NCBI GenBank assembly: GCA_964559125.1
Contig: CAZLGW010000003.1
Span: 186,001 to 250,000, forward strand
Direction: 5' to 3'
Length of the DNA stretch: 64,000 nt
Origin: Ravibacter sp964559125
GTDB taxonomy: Bacteria > Bacteroidota > Bacteroidia > Cytophagales > Spirosomataceae
A model generated the notes under the pieces. That model worked only from the letters and a program-made list of their open reading frames with translations. It searched no databases and was not told the DNA's origin. A program made the translations under genes and the position numbers. Shown here in pieces: positions 26,701 through 34,697 of the stretch (position 1 is the stretch's first letter; every line of letters starts with the position of its first letter).

Positions 26701-27144
26701 TTCATCAATGACCTTACCCCTGACTACCCTATCCGGAACGGAAAGATCAATGATTCCCGATTCATCCTCCGGTAAAGCAGCTTTATCAAGGATAACATGT
26801 GTCCCCGAAACCTCATACACGATTTGCAGCGGGGCCAGGATCTGGTTCAATACCTCGGACAAGCTTTTGTTCTCAGCCTTTAGAGATAGTTTTTTACGGG
26901 CTGGAATAACCTGAGGGCTATAGACAAACCGGACGTTGGATTGTTTTTCGATAGCTCTCAACACCGCTTTTATCTCCTTGTTTTCGAATTCTAAGGTAAT
27001 GCGCTGGTTCAGCAAATTCTGACCAGACACGACCCCTGCCTTGACCGTCCCTAAAAATAACAGGGCGAAATACAGATGTAAAAATCCAATTCTCATCAAA
27101 AGTCTCAGATTCACTAAGGGGATTAGATGTTTTTTCATTATCAT
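23737..27144 (-). CDS. susC-like: SusC/RagA-family TonB-dependent transporter with STN signalling domain
   Basis: About 1135 residues from the ATG at 27144 (27138 is equally possible; the open frame extends to 27183). Order: signal peptide (LHLYFALLFLGTVKAG), STN domain (ITLEFENKEIKAVLRAIEKQ and following), a carboxypeptidase-regulatory-like domain (GKVIDEKGGGLPGVNIIL), the TonB box/plug start (SEVIVIGYGTRKKSSV), the plug with IRIRGWGSISAGNNPLVVIDG and a long barrel ending in an aromatic residue (VIGVNFGF). It imports ligand across the outer membrane with TonB energy. The STN domain marks a transporter that also signals to a FecR anti-sigma factor, and such a gene lies next upstream. Confidence 0.95.
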   Translation of the reverse strand: MIMKKHLIPLVNLRLLMRIGFLHLYFALLFLGTVKAGVVSGQNLLNQRITLEFENKEIKAVLRAIEKQSNVRFVYSPQVIPARKKLSLKAENKSLSEVLNQILAPLQIVYEVSGTHVILDKAALPEDESGIIDLSVPDRVVRGKVIDEKGGGLPGVNIILKGTQRGTVTDVDGSFELSIPDDNAVFVLSFVGYITQEVAVGSRAMLDISMVPTEEALSEVIVIGYGTRKKSSVTSSVTRLENKNLEQVPSGRIENVLAGRLAGVNISNGRNRPGEAPAIRIRGWGSISAGNNPLVVIDGFPGGDLATLNMNDVESVEVLKDASSTAIYGSRGASGVILVTTKRGNSGKTQLSVNSYFGLSKAMLFDDWLLGKEWYDYLARYQNREFVWAGGDPTLDMFNDPTRPASYRVNPLTYELPQTNWQDEVMQTAAIQSYNISASGGNDRSKYYVSALYMDEEGTMKTAWYKKFGVRANVDMKINKFINLGLELSPSYSKRRVAGGGGMVNLVKYPPFVSPERLISGKYPRTADFIPSGHSGQASPYVFLYGTESYVNYFSNIGRAFLDINIANGLTFKTSVGNTIGFSESNNWAGGIGDAGVNTTGSLADSRTINSVNENILNYSKTLNEVHEIGGLLGASYQRTVSRSVSMAAVANSFNNDKVKTLNNAIINPSATTSSATEWGLISYFARVNYGYKDKYLVEASFRRDGSSRFGPDNKWGNFPSVSGAWRISEEDFLKSVRAISELKLKASYGVTGNFNIGNFQYLGTVSNAVYSPGNITVNGIAQTSMSNSELSWEKTKGINLGFELNMIQNRIGLSVDFYRNRTTDMLYSVNVPAVTGFTNTISNAGEIENKGVDIELNTRNIVRGDFTWSTAFNFSHNKNQVTDLGGVDERINEYWSMGFLLRKGVPMFSYYGYKMIGVFQNETQIESTPALPGTMPGNPIVQDTNGDNKITPDDRVILGSFMPKSLFGMTNDFSYKNFDVSIFMQASLGAKMFNAESQYYEGNTMGAMRRSRVENQWWSETEPGDGMTPALSLNKLFQYNTNTDYYLENASFLNVRTINLGYNFPKAAEKLKMSNLRLYASINNVLVIKSKLNAAYNPEGTTQGEIGGINSTPGVNLGSEPLNRTYVIGVNFGF

Positions 27145-27429
27145 TGTTAGTTTTTGATTGTTTAAGGTACAGGCAAAAACCATCCCGTGACGAACTTTGA
27201 TAAGACCGTCAGTTGAGTATCAGGGATGACTGTCCGGTAATGTGGGCGCATTGCCGGACGTTTTTTATCTTCAGCTATTCATCAGATTTCCTGAATACAC
27301 ATAGGATGACCCTTTAAAGTATTCTCAATTCACTGTTTTGGTTGGTACAGAAGCTATCTCTGTTAGTTGGTTTTTATTTTTAAGGTTTATATTTCAGCAG
27401 TTCGTTGTCCGGCGTCTTTCGTTGTTAAT

Positions 27430-28503
27430 TCAGAATTTACAACCGGGGCTTTCGATAAATATTTCCCCGTTTTTTTCTTCAATGGTTGCCCTTACCGGCC
27501 TGCAGACCAGGTTTAGCTTATCCCAGAAAGTCTCGCTGCCGAACGATGCGGTTATCTGGCAGCCGGCCAGCAATTCCTTATCATAATGAATGGTGACTCC
27601 ATACAACGACCCGAGCTCGTCAAAGATCTTCCCGATCGGGATATCCTCATACACAAACTCCGCTTGCTCTGATATCTGAATTTCTACAGGATCGGCTACC
27701 AACGCTTTGGTGATCTGGTTTTGTGTTTGTTTGAAAACAATCTCCTGGTTAGGATACACAATAGTATTTCCGGCTGTTTTCCTGCTGCTGTTCCGGGCAG
27801 ATACTTCCACCTTTCCGGTTACCACCCTGACCTTTGTTTCACCCGAAACTGCATCCGAACTAACCTTGAAGCTGGTACCCAGCACCTGCGTGACCAGGTC
27901 TTCTGTAATCACTTTAAACAACCGGCCGGGATCTTTCACTACATCAAAAAATGCGCTTCCTGATAAATAAACAGTTCTTTCTCCCTCTGTGGTATTACGA
28001 TACCTTATTGTGGTCCCCGGATCCAGCACCGCCTGGCTCCCGTCTTCCAGCGTCACTTTTTTCTCGCCTGAGCCGGTGTTTTCAAGAGTGAGCCATTCTT
28101 CGTCAGGGCTGATCCCGGTAATGGCCGGATTAACGCGGTTCCAGGAGTTTTTATTGCCGCCCCAGCCGATGAATACAAGTATGAGCGCTGCGGCCGCGTA
28201 CCTGATCCACTTTTGATAGGCAACCGGAGCTGTAAAGTTTTTACGCGGCGCGCTTTTGTCAATTTTGTAGAGTGTACGCTCAATAGCGTTGCCGATCTCT
28301 GCCGGCGAAAGTTCATTTTCTCCCGCCCGCAATATCTTCAACAGCATGATGGCCTGGATCACTTCTTCTCGTTTTTCGGGATGCTCCCCGACCCATTTTG
28401 TCCAGAAAATATTGGCATTGGGTTTTTTATCAAATACCCATTCCCGGAAAAAATCATCGGTAGCGAAGTCTTCAGCACTAAAGTTTCGATACTTTTCAAA
28501 CAT
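27430..28503 (-). CDS. FecR-family anti-sigma factor
   Basis: The 357-residue protein has a cytoplasmic N-terminal part of about 90 residues, one membrane segment (AAAALILVFIGWGG, near 94-107), the periplasmic FecR domain (EDGSQAVLDPGTTIRYRN through RLFKVITEDLVTQVLGTSF) and a C-terminal DUF4974-like secretin-type domain (YEDIPIGKIFDELGSLYGV). It would hold the ECF sigma factor until the STN domain of SusC reports bound ligand. It lies between the sigma gene and susC, a standard order for cell-surface signalling in Bacteroidota. Confidence 0.92.
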   Translation of the reverse strand: MFEKYRNFSAEDFATDDFFREWVFDKKPNANIFWTKWVGEHPEKREEVIQAIMLLKILRAGENELSPAEIGNAIERTLYKIDKSAPRKNFTAPVAYQKWIRYAAAALILVFIGWGGNKNSWNRVNPAITGISPDEEWLTLENTGSGEKKVTLEDGSQAVLDPGTTIRYRNTTEGERTVYLSGSAFFDVVKDPGRLFKVITEDLVTQVLGTSFKVSSDAVSGETKVRVVTGKVEVSARNSSRKTAGNTIVYPNQEIVFKQTQNQITKALVADPVEIQISEQAEFVYEDIPIGKIFDELGSLYGVTIHYDKELLAGCQITASFGSETFWDKLNLVCRPVRATIEEKNGEIFIESPGCKF

Positions 28504-28575
28504 TACTTTGGCACGGTTATAATTCAGTGAATTGAGAAAGGGGGGATAGATACCCTATTTTTTTAAAAAAAATCT

Positions 28576-28620
28576 TTGGACCACCCCGCCCTGCGGGCAC
28601 CCCTCCTTCGCAGGAGGGGA
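28576..28620. repeat. Short GC-rich intergenic repeat, copy A
   Basis: GGACCACCCC followed by CCCCTCCTTCGCAGGAGGGG, itself a small hairpin. The same module in inverted orientation lies at 28783-28816, so the two copies flank most of the 311-base FecR-sigma gap. On the plus strand it is preceded by an A/T run (28558-28572). Confidence 0.6.
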
Positions 28621-28782
28621 AGGCCTCCTAACGGGATTTTGGATTATTGACTAACAAATTTTGGTCTAATGACGGAAAAACAGACTTTGGCCTAACTCTG
28701 TCCGTAATTGATGTGACCGTAAGACTGTCGGAATAGATAACGATAATTTTTGTGTAATACCGGAAACGGATTTAGTAGACGC

Positions 28783-28816
28783 CTCCCCTCCTGGGAAGGA
28801 GGGGTCAGGGGTGGTC
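28783..28816. repeat. Short GC-rich intergenic repeat, copy B (inverted relative to A)
   Basis: TCCCCTCCTGGGAAGGAGGG followed by GTCAGGGGTGGTC is the inverted form of the module at 28576-28620. Its end supplies part of the TGA stop codon of the sigma factor gene (28815-28817). About 160 bases of ordinary-looking sequence without an open frame lie between the two copies. Confidence 0.6.
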
Positions 28817-29411
28817 ATACCGCCAGCGACCAGAGGCACAGGAGCAGGGCATGACCTGCCGGCCAGAGCTTCCTTAATGAATGGAGCGCTTTTTGAAGGA
28901 TGTTCGAAACAGACTGTTCTGAAATGTTCATGATTTCGGCAATCTCGTTCCGGCTCAGGTTCTGGTAGAAGCGTAGATAGATCGCCTCTCTCTGGCGTTC
29001 GGAGAGCTGGGAAAGCAGGTTTTTGACCAGTCTCATCTGGATGGCGACTTCTTCGTGTCCGAAAACGATATAGTCCAGGGAGATGTCCTGTTCGGGGTCG
29101 AAATTATAAAGGCTGTCGATCGGCACCCACGGTTTTTTGGCGCCGTTGTTGATCATCTTGCGTCTCAGGGAGGTAAGCAGGTAGCCTTTGGGGGAATCGG
29201 GCACGACAAGTGTTTCCCTGTGCTGCCAGATCGCTATAAAAACGTCCTGTATACAATCCTGTATGAATTCTTTGTTATTGGAAAACTTCGATCCGTACCC
29301 AAACATCAGGGTATAGGTATGCTCCATCAGCAACTTAAGAGAACCGGCATCGCCCGTCTTCAAGTCGGCCCATAATTGCTGCAGGTCTGAGGTAGAAGCC
29401 TTCACACTCAT
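28815..29411 (-). CDS. ECF RNA polymerase sigma-70 factor (Bacteroidota expansion family)
   Basis: The 198-residue protein has sigma region 2 (FIQDCIQDVFIAIWQHRE, near 47-64) and region 4 with a helix-turn-helix (LSERQREAIYLRFYQNLS, then RNEIAEIMNISEQSVSNILQ). There is no region 3 or 1.1, as in ECF factors. The tail HALLLCLWSLAV is unusually hydrophobic. It should direct transcription of the susCD operon once released from the FecR protein encoded downstream. The gap between the two genes (311 bases) is larger than usual and filled with repeat copies. The stop codon lies in repeat copy B. Confidence 0.93.
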   Translation of the reverse strand: MSVKASTSDLQQLWADLKTGDAGSLKLLMEHTYTLMFGYGSKFSNNKEFIQDCIQDVFIAIWQHRETLVVPDSPKGYLLTSLRRKMINNGAKKPWVPIDSLYNFDPEQDISLDYIVFGHEEVAIQMRLVKNLLSQLSERQREAIYLRFYQNLSRNEIAEIMNISEQSVSNILQKALHSLRKLWPAGHALLLCLWSLAV

Positions 29412-29615
29412 ATTACTTTGGTGTCAATTCGTATAATCCTGCGCTAACCTGAAAAATACTCACCCGGACTGAGGCTGAAAAAAGCTCCAAACCATATGGC
29501 GATGACTTTTTGCTTTTAGTCCTGCCTGACTTCTCTTAATTTTCGTGCGGCTTTCCGGACGCACGGGTTTGGAGGTGAATAAAGATAACCATTATTTAGA
29601 GCAGTGAGTTAAAGA

Positions 29616-30293
29616 ATGGGAAAAAAACTTTTCAGGTTTCTGGTCAGGATTGCTTTATGGTTTGCAGTAAGCTCCGTAGCGGGGGTATTGCTGTTCCGGT
29701 TTGTGCCGGTATGGATAACTCCCTATATGGTAGCGGAAAAGATGAGGGCTATAGACGGGGGCGAGGATTCGGCACTGCAGAAAAAATGGGTATCCTACGA
29801 CCTGGTGTCAGGCGAGATGGTCCTGGCTGTGGTAGCGGCAGAAGATCAGAATTTTTTTAATCATTCGGGATTTGATTTTGCGGAGCTGAAGAAAGTGCTC
29901 GATTCGGATAAAAAGCGTAAGCGGGGAGCAAGCACGATTACGCAGCAGGTAGCCAAAAACGTGTTTTTATGGCACGGCAGAAGCTATCTGCGAAAAGCTC
30001 TCGAAGCCTGGTTTACTGTTTTGATAGAATTGTTCTGGTCAAAAGAAAGGATCCTGGAGGTGTACCTGAATGTAGCCGAAACAGGAAACCTTACATTCGG
30101 GGTTGAAGCGGCTGCACAGCGCTATTTTAAAATACCCGCAAGCAAGCTGAGTCGCGCGCAGGCTGCCCGGATAGCGGCGGTTTTGCCTAATCCCAAGGTT
30201 TACCGGGCCGATAATCCAGGCCCCTATGTCAGGAAGAGGTCGGCGTGGATCGAGCGGCAAATGAGAAATCTTGGCTTTACCAGAAAACCCTGA
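29616..30293 (+). CDS. mtgA: Monofunctional biosynthetic peptidoglycan transglycosylase
   Basis: The 225-residue protein has one N-terminal membrane anchor (ALWFAVSSVAGVLLFRFVPV) and a GT51 transglycosylase domain: AAEDQNFFNHSGFDF with the catalytic Glu (near residues 72-86), GASTITQQVAKNVFLW (near 109), and KERILEVYLNVAETGNLTFG with the second Glu. No transpeptidase domain follows, so it is the monofunctional type that polymerises lipid II into glycan strands outside the inner membrane. It is divergent from the sigma factor gene, and its 3' end overlaps the convergent membrane-protein gene by 17 bases. Confidence 0.95.
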   Translation: MGKKLFRFLVRIALWFAVSSVAGVLLFRFVPVWITPYMVAEKMRAIDGGEDSALQKKWVSYDLVSGEMVLAVVAAEDQNFFNHSGFDFAELKKVLDSDKKRKRGASTITQQVAKNVFLWHGRSYLRKALEAWFTVLIELFWSKERILEVYLNVAETGNLTFGVEAAAQRYFKIPASKLSRAQAARIAAVLPNPKVYRADNPGPYVRKRSAWIERQMRNLGFTRKP

Positions 30294-30744
30294 AGGACGG
30301 CCTGTTAACCCACGGCCAGAAAGACCAGGGGATAGAGCTCAATACCAGCAACAGGCCGGCAATAAACCAGCCTAGCATGGTTCTGAACTTCTCACGGTCG
30401 GTTATGCGCCTTTTGGCTTTGTATGAGCCTGCAGAGATTACGATAATCGCTATGAACATGACGGTCGCATGTTCGAGCCCGAAAAACCGGAATTCCCTTT
30501 CATGGATCGCAGAGACAGGATTCTCCAGGAAGTGGAGCGCCAGCGGGCTTATGGTATACAGTGCGATACCCAGAACCAGCTGTATGTGGCAGACGGTTGC
30601 CACCGAATGGCGGATGAAATTGTCGGTAACACTGAAAGAACGGCCGGTTTTTAAGCCATTGACCGAAACCCCGATCACAATAAGCAGGCTCACCAAAACA
30701 GCCCAGCGCCACCATGAGTGAAAAAGCAGAAGACTATCATACAT
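30277..30744 (-). CDS. Four-helix membrane protein, cytochrome-b-like, function unknown
   Basis: A 155-residue protein with four hydrophobic helices (about 10-28, 50-68, 88-106, 124-143). Histidines near helix ends (LLLFHSWWRW, ATVCHIQL, FGLEHATVM) match a Bacteroidota family often labelled cytochrome B by similarity; heme binding is unproven. The motif REFRFFGLEHATVMFIAIIV and the C-terminal SSIPWSFWPW are the most family-like parts. It overlaps the end of mtgA on the other strand. No operon partner is evident; the subtilase gene lies just upstream on the same strand (24 bases). Confidence 0.7.
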   Translation of the reverse strand: MYDSLLLFHSWWRWAVLVSLLIVIGVSVNGLKTGRSFSVTDNFIRHSVATVCHIQLVLGIALYTISPLALHFLENPVSAIHEREFRFFGLEHATVMFIAIIVISAGSYKAKRRITDREKFRTMLGWFIAGLLLVLSSIPWSFWPWVNRPSFRVFW

Positions 30745-30768
30745 AATATCCTGCGAATTCTGCCGTCA

Positions 30769-32301
30769 CTATTCCCACTCGATTTCGACGGCGTAATTCT
30801 TCAGGTCGATCGTCGTGAATTTTTCCTGCGATTGTTTTCTCAGGCTTACCTTGCCGTTGACAACGCTGGTGGTCTGTTGTACGATAACGTCCTTGCTGTT
30901 TTTTTTGCGATATATAGGCAGCAGTCTTTCAGTGGTGTTGACAGGCAGGTCAATACTCTTGCCTTTGGCGGTGATCCTGATGTTCCGGCTCGGAAGGTAA
31001 GGCTTCCCCGCAAGCTCAAGCGCCCGGGAAGCAAGCGGCACCCCGTAGCCGACGTAGTTATTCCCGAAAGGATACAGGTGCGCCGACTTTTCTATTATTT
31101 CAATAAGCTGCTTGTTGTTCAGGAGCGGGTTGTGCTCCATCAGGCAGGCTGCAAACCCTGTAATGACCGGTGCTGACAGAGATGTTCCATAGAGAGAATA
31201 GCAGGAGACATTCGGCTTCAGGTAGTCCAGCGATTCGGGACCGATACTGCTATAGCCAATCCGCGTCCATTGCTGCTGGTTGGTGGCTCCTACTGACAGA
31301 ACTCCCTTTGCATCGGCGGGAGCGGTGATGATTTTCCAGGATTTGTCTTCTCCCTCGTTCCCGGCGGAGATGATGAGGAGCATCCCTTTTTTATCTGCTG
31401 CAAGCTGGGCGGCCCTTGAAATAGCGGTCGATTTCCCATCCATCTGCACCGGATCGTAATTCTCAGAAGGATCGGTAAAGCCCCGGGCATATCCCAGCGA
31501 AGTGTTGACCAGCCTTACCCCCAGGCTGTCCATCCATTCGAGGGCAGCTATCCAGTTGTCTTCCTCGCCCCGCCATTCACGAAGAGAATAGTCGGTACGC
31601 GCCAGGTAGAACTTCGAGTTGAGCGCCATCCCGTACTGGACATGCTCTCTTTTATCAAGTCCGGCTATTGCCGAAAGAACTTCCGTACCATGCATATCCG
31701 AATAGGATTCTGCTGTAGAATACAGTGTCTCGCCTTTCATGTGGGGTTTGACGTAATCCCTGATACCTAATATTTTATTTTTTGAAAACAGGTGGGCGAG
31801 CAGATCCGATGAGTCGGCGCCGTAGAAGCCGGCGTCGATTACCCCGATCATCACACCTTTACCGGTCAGCCTCTGACTTGTAAACACATCAGACTGAACC
31901 TGTTCCATCACCGGCGCAAGCAGGGTCGGAGAAGGCAGCGGCGCAGATCTGGCGATAAAAAAGTCGGAGTCCATTCTTACAACTTCCTTCACGAAATCCA
32001 TTTGCCTGACTTTGCTGAGCGTCTCCGGGGTCAGCCGGGCAGAAACGGCATTCAGCCATTTGGACCGCTGGATAATACGGACAGAAGCGTTGTCGAGTAT
32101 AGAAAGGTAGTCATGTTTTACCGGTAGATCGGTAATGTCGAAGAGGGGCAAGCCCAGTTTTTCCCTGCTCTCCAAAGTCCTCGGAGATATGGCGGGTTGT
32201 TGTGATAAGTCCTTGTCTTTCAGGAATATCCAGTACTTTCCTTCCGCGTTGGAGAAGGATGGGCATACAGCGAAAAAACAAAATAGTAACAGGAGTCTCA
32301 T
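30769..32301 (-). CDS. Secreted S8-family serine peptidase (subtilase)
   Basis: A 510-residue protein with a signal peptide (LLLLFCFFAVCPSFSNA), an inhibitor-like prodomain (about 25-130) and a subtilisin catalytic domain. The triad is complete: Asp in GVMIGVIDAGFYG, His in DMHGTEVLSAIAG and Ser in YGTSLSAPVITG, with oxyanion Asn in LIISAGNEGED. After the catalytic domain a short beta-rich tail follows, but I do not see a typical type IX secretion C-terminal domain, so it may stay in the periplasm or use another route. It likely degrades proteins; the specificity is unknown. Confidence 0.9.
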   Translation of the reverse strand: MRLLLLFCFFAVCPSFSNAEGKYWIFLKDKDLSQQPAISPRTLESREKLGLPLFDITDLPVKHDYLSILDNASVRIIQRSKWLNAVSARLTPETLSKVRQMDFVKEVVRMDSDFFIARSAPLPSPTLLAPVMEQVQSDVFTSQRLTGKGVMIGVIDAGFYGADSSDLLAHLFSKNKILGIRDYVKPHMKGETLYSTAESYSDMHGTEVLSAIAGLDKREHVQYGMALNSKFYLARTDYSLREWRGEEDNWIAALEWMDSLGVRLVNTSLGYARGFTDPSENYDPVQMDGKSTAISRAAQLAADKKGMLLIISAGNEGEDKSWKIITAPADAKGVLSVGATNQQQWTRIGYSSIGPESLDYLKPNVSCYSLYGTSLSAPVITGFAACLMEHNPLLNNKQLIEIIEKSAHLYPFGNNYVGYGVPLASRALELAGKPYLPSRNIRITAKGKSIDLPVNTTERLLPIYRKKNSKDVIVQQTTSVVNGKVSLRKQSQEKFTTIDLKNYAVEIEWE

Positions 32302-32450
32302 AAAATTAATACTGACAAAAGACCAGGCTCCGGGGAGCCGGTTTAAGGGTGTATGGAACAGGTACTGTATGAGCTGGCCGACTTCGCGGGGAATATCGGC
32401 CGGGCTGCTTTTTACATGGCTTTAACTGTAAACAATATGCAAGATAGATG

Positions 32451-32458
32451 TAATTTTG
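32451..32458 (+). promoter_or_regulatory. Candidate -7 box for aminopeptidase P (and perhaps the ebo cluster)
   Basis: TAATTTTG matches TAnnTTTG and lies 44 bases before the chosen ATG at 32503. No good -33 element at the normal spacing. It supports the shorter start of the aminopeptidase gene. Confidence 0.45.
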
Positions 32459-32502
32459 CAAAAGAAATACTCACCATCGCTAAAATCCAGGACCATTTAT
32501 TT

Positions 32503-33792
32503 ATGCGTTACGACCCGATAGAGCAGTCTTTATTTGTGAACAATCGCAGCAGACTGGCGCAACTGATGCATACTAAGTCACTTGCGATACTGAATGCCAA
32601 TGATTTTATGCCTACCAACGCCGATGGTACGATGGGCTTCAGGCAGAATTCAGATCTTTTTTATTTGTCGGGTGTTGACCAGGAGGAAACGATATTGCTG
32701 ATCTTTCCGGATCATCCGGACCCGCGTTTCAGAGAAGTCCTGTTTCTCAGGGAAACCAACGAACATATCGCGGTTTGGGAAGGGGAGAAGCTCACGAAGG
32801 AGAAGGCGATGGAGGTCTCGGGTATTGAAACCATATACTGGACGCACCAGTTCGAGAACATATTCAGGAACATTGTTTTTGAGGCTGAAAAAGTATATTT
32901 CAATACCAACGAGCACACTCGCAACGAATCGCAGGTCGAGACGAGAGACAGCCGCTTTATCCGGTTTTTTAAGGAAAGATATCCTTTGCATCAGCTCGAA
33001 CGGCTTGCACCGATTATGCATCACCTGCGGGCTATCAAGCAGCCGGAAGAGATCAGTCTGATCCGGACAGCCTGCGGCATCACAAAAGCGGGTTTTGAAC
33101 GTCTCCTGCGGTTTGTAAAGCCCGGGGTTACGGAGTATGAGATAGAGGCCGAAATGCTTCATGAATATATAAGACGTAAATCGAGGGGATATGCCTATTC
33201 TCCAATTATCGCTTCGGGCAAAAATGCGTGTGTTCTCCATTATGTTGAAAACAACCAGGTTTGCCGTGAGGGGGATGTGCTGTTGCTCGATTGTGCGGCG
33301 GAGTACGCAAACTATAATGCCGACCTTACCCGTTCTATACCTGTAAGCGGGCGCTTTACGAAGCGGCAGGCCGATGTGTACGATGCTGTTTTCCGCGTCT
33401 TCAAAGCTGCCAGGTCAATGCTGGTAGTGGGGAATGTGTGGGATGAGTATCACCGGGAGGTAAACGAGATAATGGAGAGCGAGCTGATCGGGCTCGGCCT
33501 GCTTACAAAGCAGGATATAGACGGTCAGAACCCGGATTGGCCCGCGTTCAAAAAGTATTTTCCCCACGGCACGTCCCATTTTCTGGGCCTCGATGTGCAT
33601 GATGTGGGTAACAAGTACAGGAGGTTTGAGCCGGGGATGGTGTTTACCTGCGAACCCGGGATTTATATCAGGGAGGAAGGACTTGGTATCAGGCTGGAAA
33701 ATAATATTCTCATCACTGAGAGTGGTAATGTGGACCTGATGAGCGATATTCCGCTGGAGAGGGAAGAGATCGAGGATCTGATGAATGGATGA
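32503..33792 (+). CDS. pepP: Aminopeptidase P family metallopeptidase
   Basis: The ATG at 32503 is chosen because MRYDPIEQSLFVNNR is the usual N-terminus in Bacteroidota and a promoter box lies just upstream; the frame is open 50 codons further. The 429-residue enzyme removes N-terminal residues ahead of proline. Metal ligands of the pita-bread fold are all present: Asp in LLLDCAAEY and NADLTRS, His in HGTSHFLGLDVHDVG, Glu in FTCEPGIYI and Glu in GIRLENNILI. The N-terminal domain carries NADGTMGFRQNSDLFYLSG. The ebo cluster starts 36 bases downstream on the same strand, so read-through is plausible. Confidence 0.93.
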   Translation: MRYDPIEQSLFVNNRSRLAQLMHTKSLAILNANDFMPTNADGTMGFRQNSDLFYLSGVDQEETILLIFPDHPDPRFREVLFLRETNEHIAVWEGEKLTKEKAMEVSGIETIYWTHQFENIFRNIVFEAEKVYFNTNEHTRNESQVETRDSRFIRFFKERYPLHQLERLAPIMHHLRAIKQPEEISLIRTACGITKAGFERLLRFVKPGVTEYEIEAEMLHEYIRRKSRGYAYSPIIASGKNACVLHYVENNQVCREGDVLLLDCAAEYANYNADLTRSIPVSGRFTKRQADVYDAVFRVFKAARSMLVVGNVWDEYHREVNEIMESELIGLGLLTKQDIDGQNPDWPAFKKYFPHGTSHFLGLDVHDVGNKYRRFEPGMVFTCEPGIYIREEGLGIRLENNILITESGNVDLMSDIPLEREEIEDLMNG

Positions 33793-33827
33793 GAGAATCA
33801 GGTAGTTAAAATTTATTTTTAAATAAA

Positions 33828-34697
33828 ATGAATGAAATTGCTCCCCTGCTTTGGCGTATCATAGCAGAGCAGGTAGACGGGGAAGTGCAGGAGTGGCTGA
33901 AAAGCAGTGAAGGCGGGAAGCCGATCGAGATCATGACGGTATTCGTAGCGGTCCCCAGGCACGTGCCCAGAAAGCTGGTCGTTCCCCACCCGGTTCAGGC
34001 GGAGGTACTGGACGAGGCCGTAGCCGGATTTTCGGTTACAGGCTGGTCGCTGGTAAGGTTAGTGCGTGTCTGGATGCTTACCCGACTGGACTCAGGCAGC
34101 AGGGAAGAATATGTCCGGAATATCAGGACGTTGTTCGATACGGCCGAGATGAACGAGTTGGTAGCGCTGTATTCCGCTTTGCCGCTGCTCAGATATCCGG
34201 AAACCTGGATAGCTACTGCCAGCGATGCGGTAAGGTCAAATATCGGGTTGGTGCTCGATGCTATAGCGCTGCAGAACCCGTACCCGGCAGAGTACTTTTC
34301 GGAAGGGGCATGGAACCAGCTTGTTATGAAATCGATTTTTAACGATAAGCCTGTCCATCTCATATATGGCCTTGAGAAACGCGCCAATGCAGAGCTGGCG
34401 AGGATTCTAACCGATTTTGCCCACGAGCGCTGGGCCGCCGGTCGCCGGGTAGCTCCCCGGGTATGGCAGTTGATCGCAGATTTTGTGAACGACCGGACAA
34501 TTGCCGATCTGAAACACCTCCTGGATTCCGCCACGGAAGAAGACCGGGAAGCAGGCGCCCTGGTTTGCCTGCAATCGGACTTTCCTCCCGCGATGGAGCT
34601 ACTGGAACTGTATCCCGAAATAATGGCATTAGCCAAAGAGGGTAAGCTGAACTGGAAAAATCTTGAACATACCGACTTGAATACCTATGTGTCGTAG
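33828..34697 (+). CDS. eboA: EboA domain protein, first gene of the ebo cluster
   Basis: A 289-residue soluble, helix-rich protein. I assign it as EboA from its position at the head of an unmistakable eboB-eboF run and from the fit with EboA proteins, which start near a LLWRIIAEQ-type helix and contain repeated helical pairs (for example RILTDFAHERWAAGRRVAPRVW). No catalytic motif or membrane segment is visible. The role of EboA is not known; a scaffold or regulatory part is possible. Its last 11 bases overlap eboB, indicating coupled translation. Sequence alone would give a weaker call than the context does. Confidence 0.82.
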   Translation: MNEIAPLLWRIIAEQVDGEVQEWLKSSEGGKPIEIMTVFVAVPRHVPRKLVVPHPVQAEVLDEAVAGFSVTGWSLVRLVRVWMLTRLDSGSREEYVRNIRTLFDTAEMNELVALYSALPLLRYPETWIATASDAVRSNIGLVLDAIALQNPYPAEYFSEGAWNQLVMKSIFNDKPVHLIYGLEKRANAELARILTDFAHERWAAGRRVAPRVWQLIADFVNDRTIADLKHLLDSATEEDREAGALVCLQSDFPPAMELLELYPEIMALAKEGKLNWKNLEHTDLNTYVS

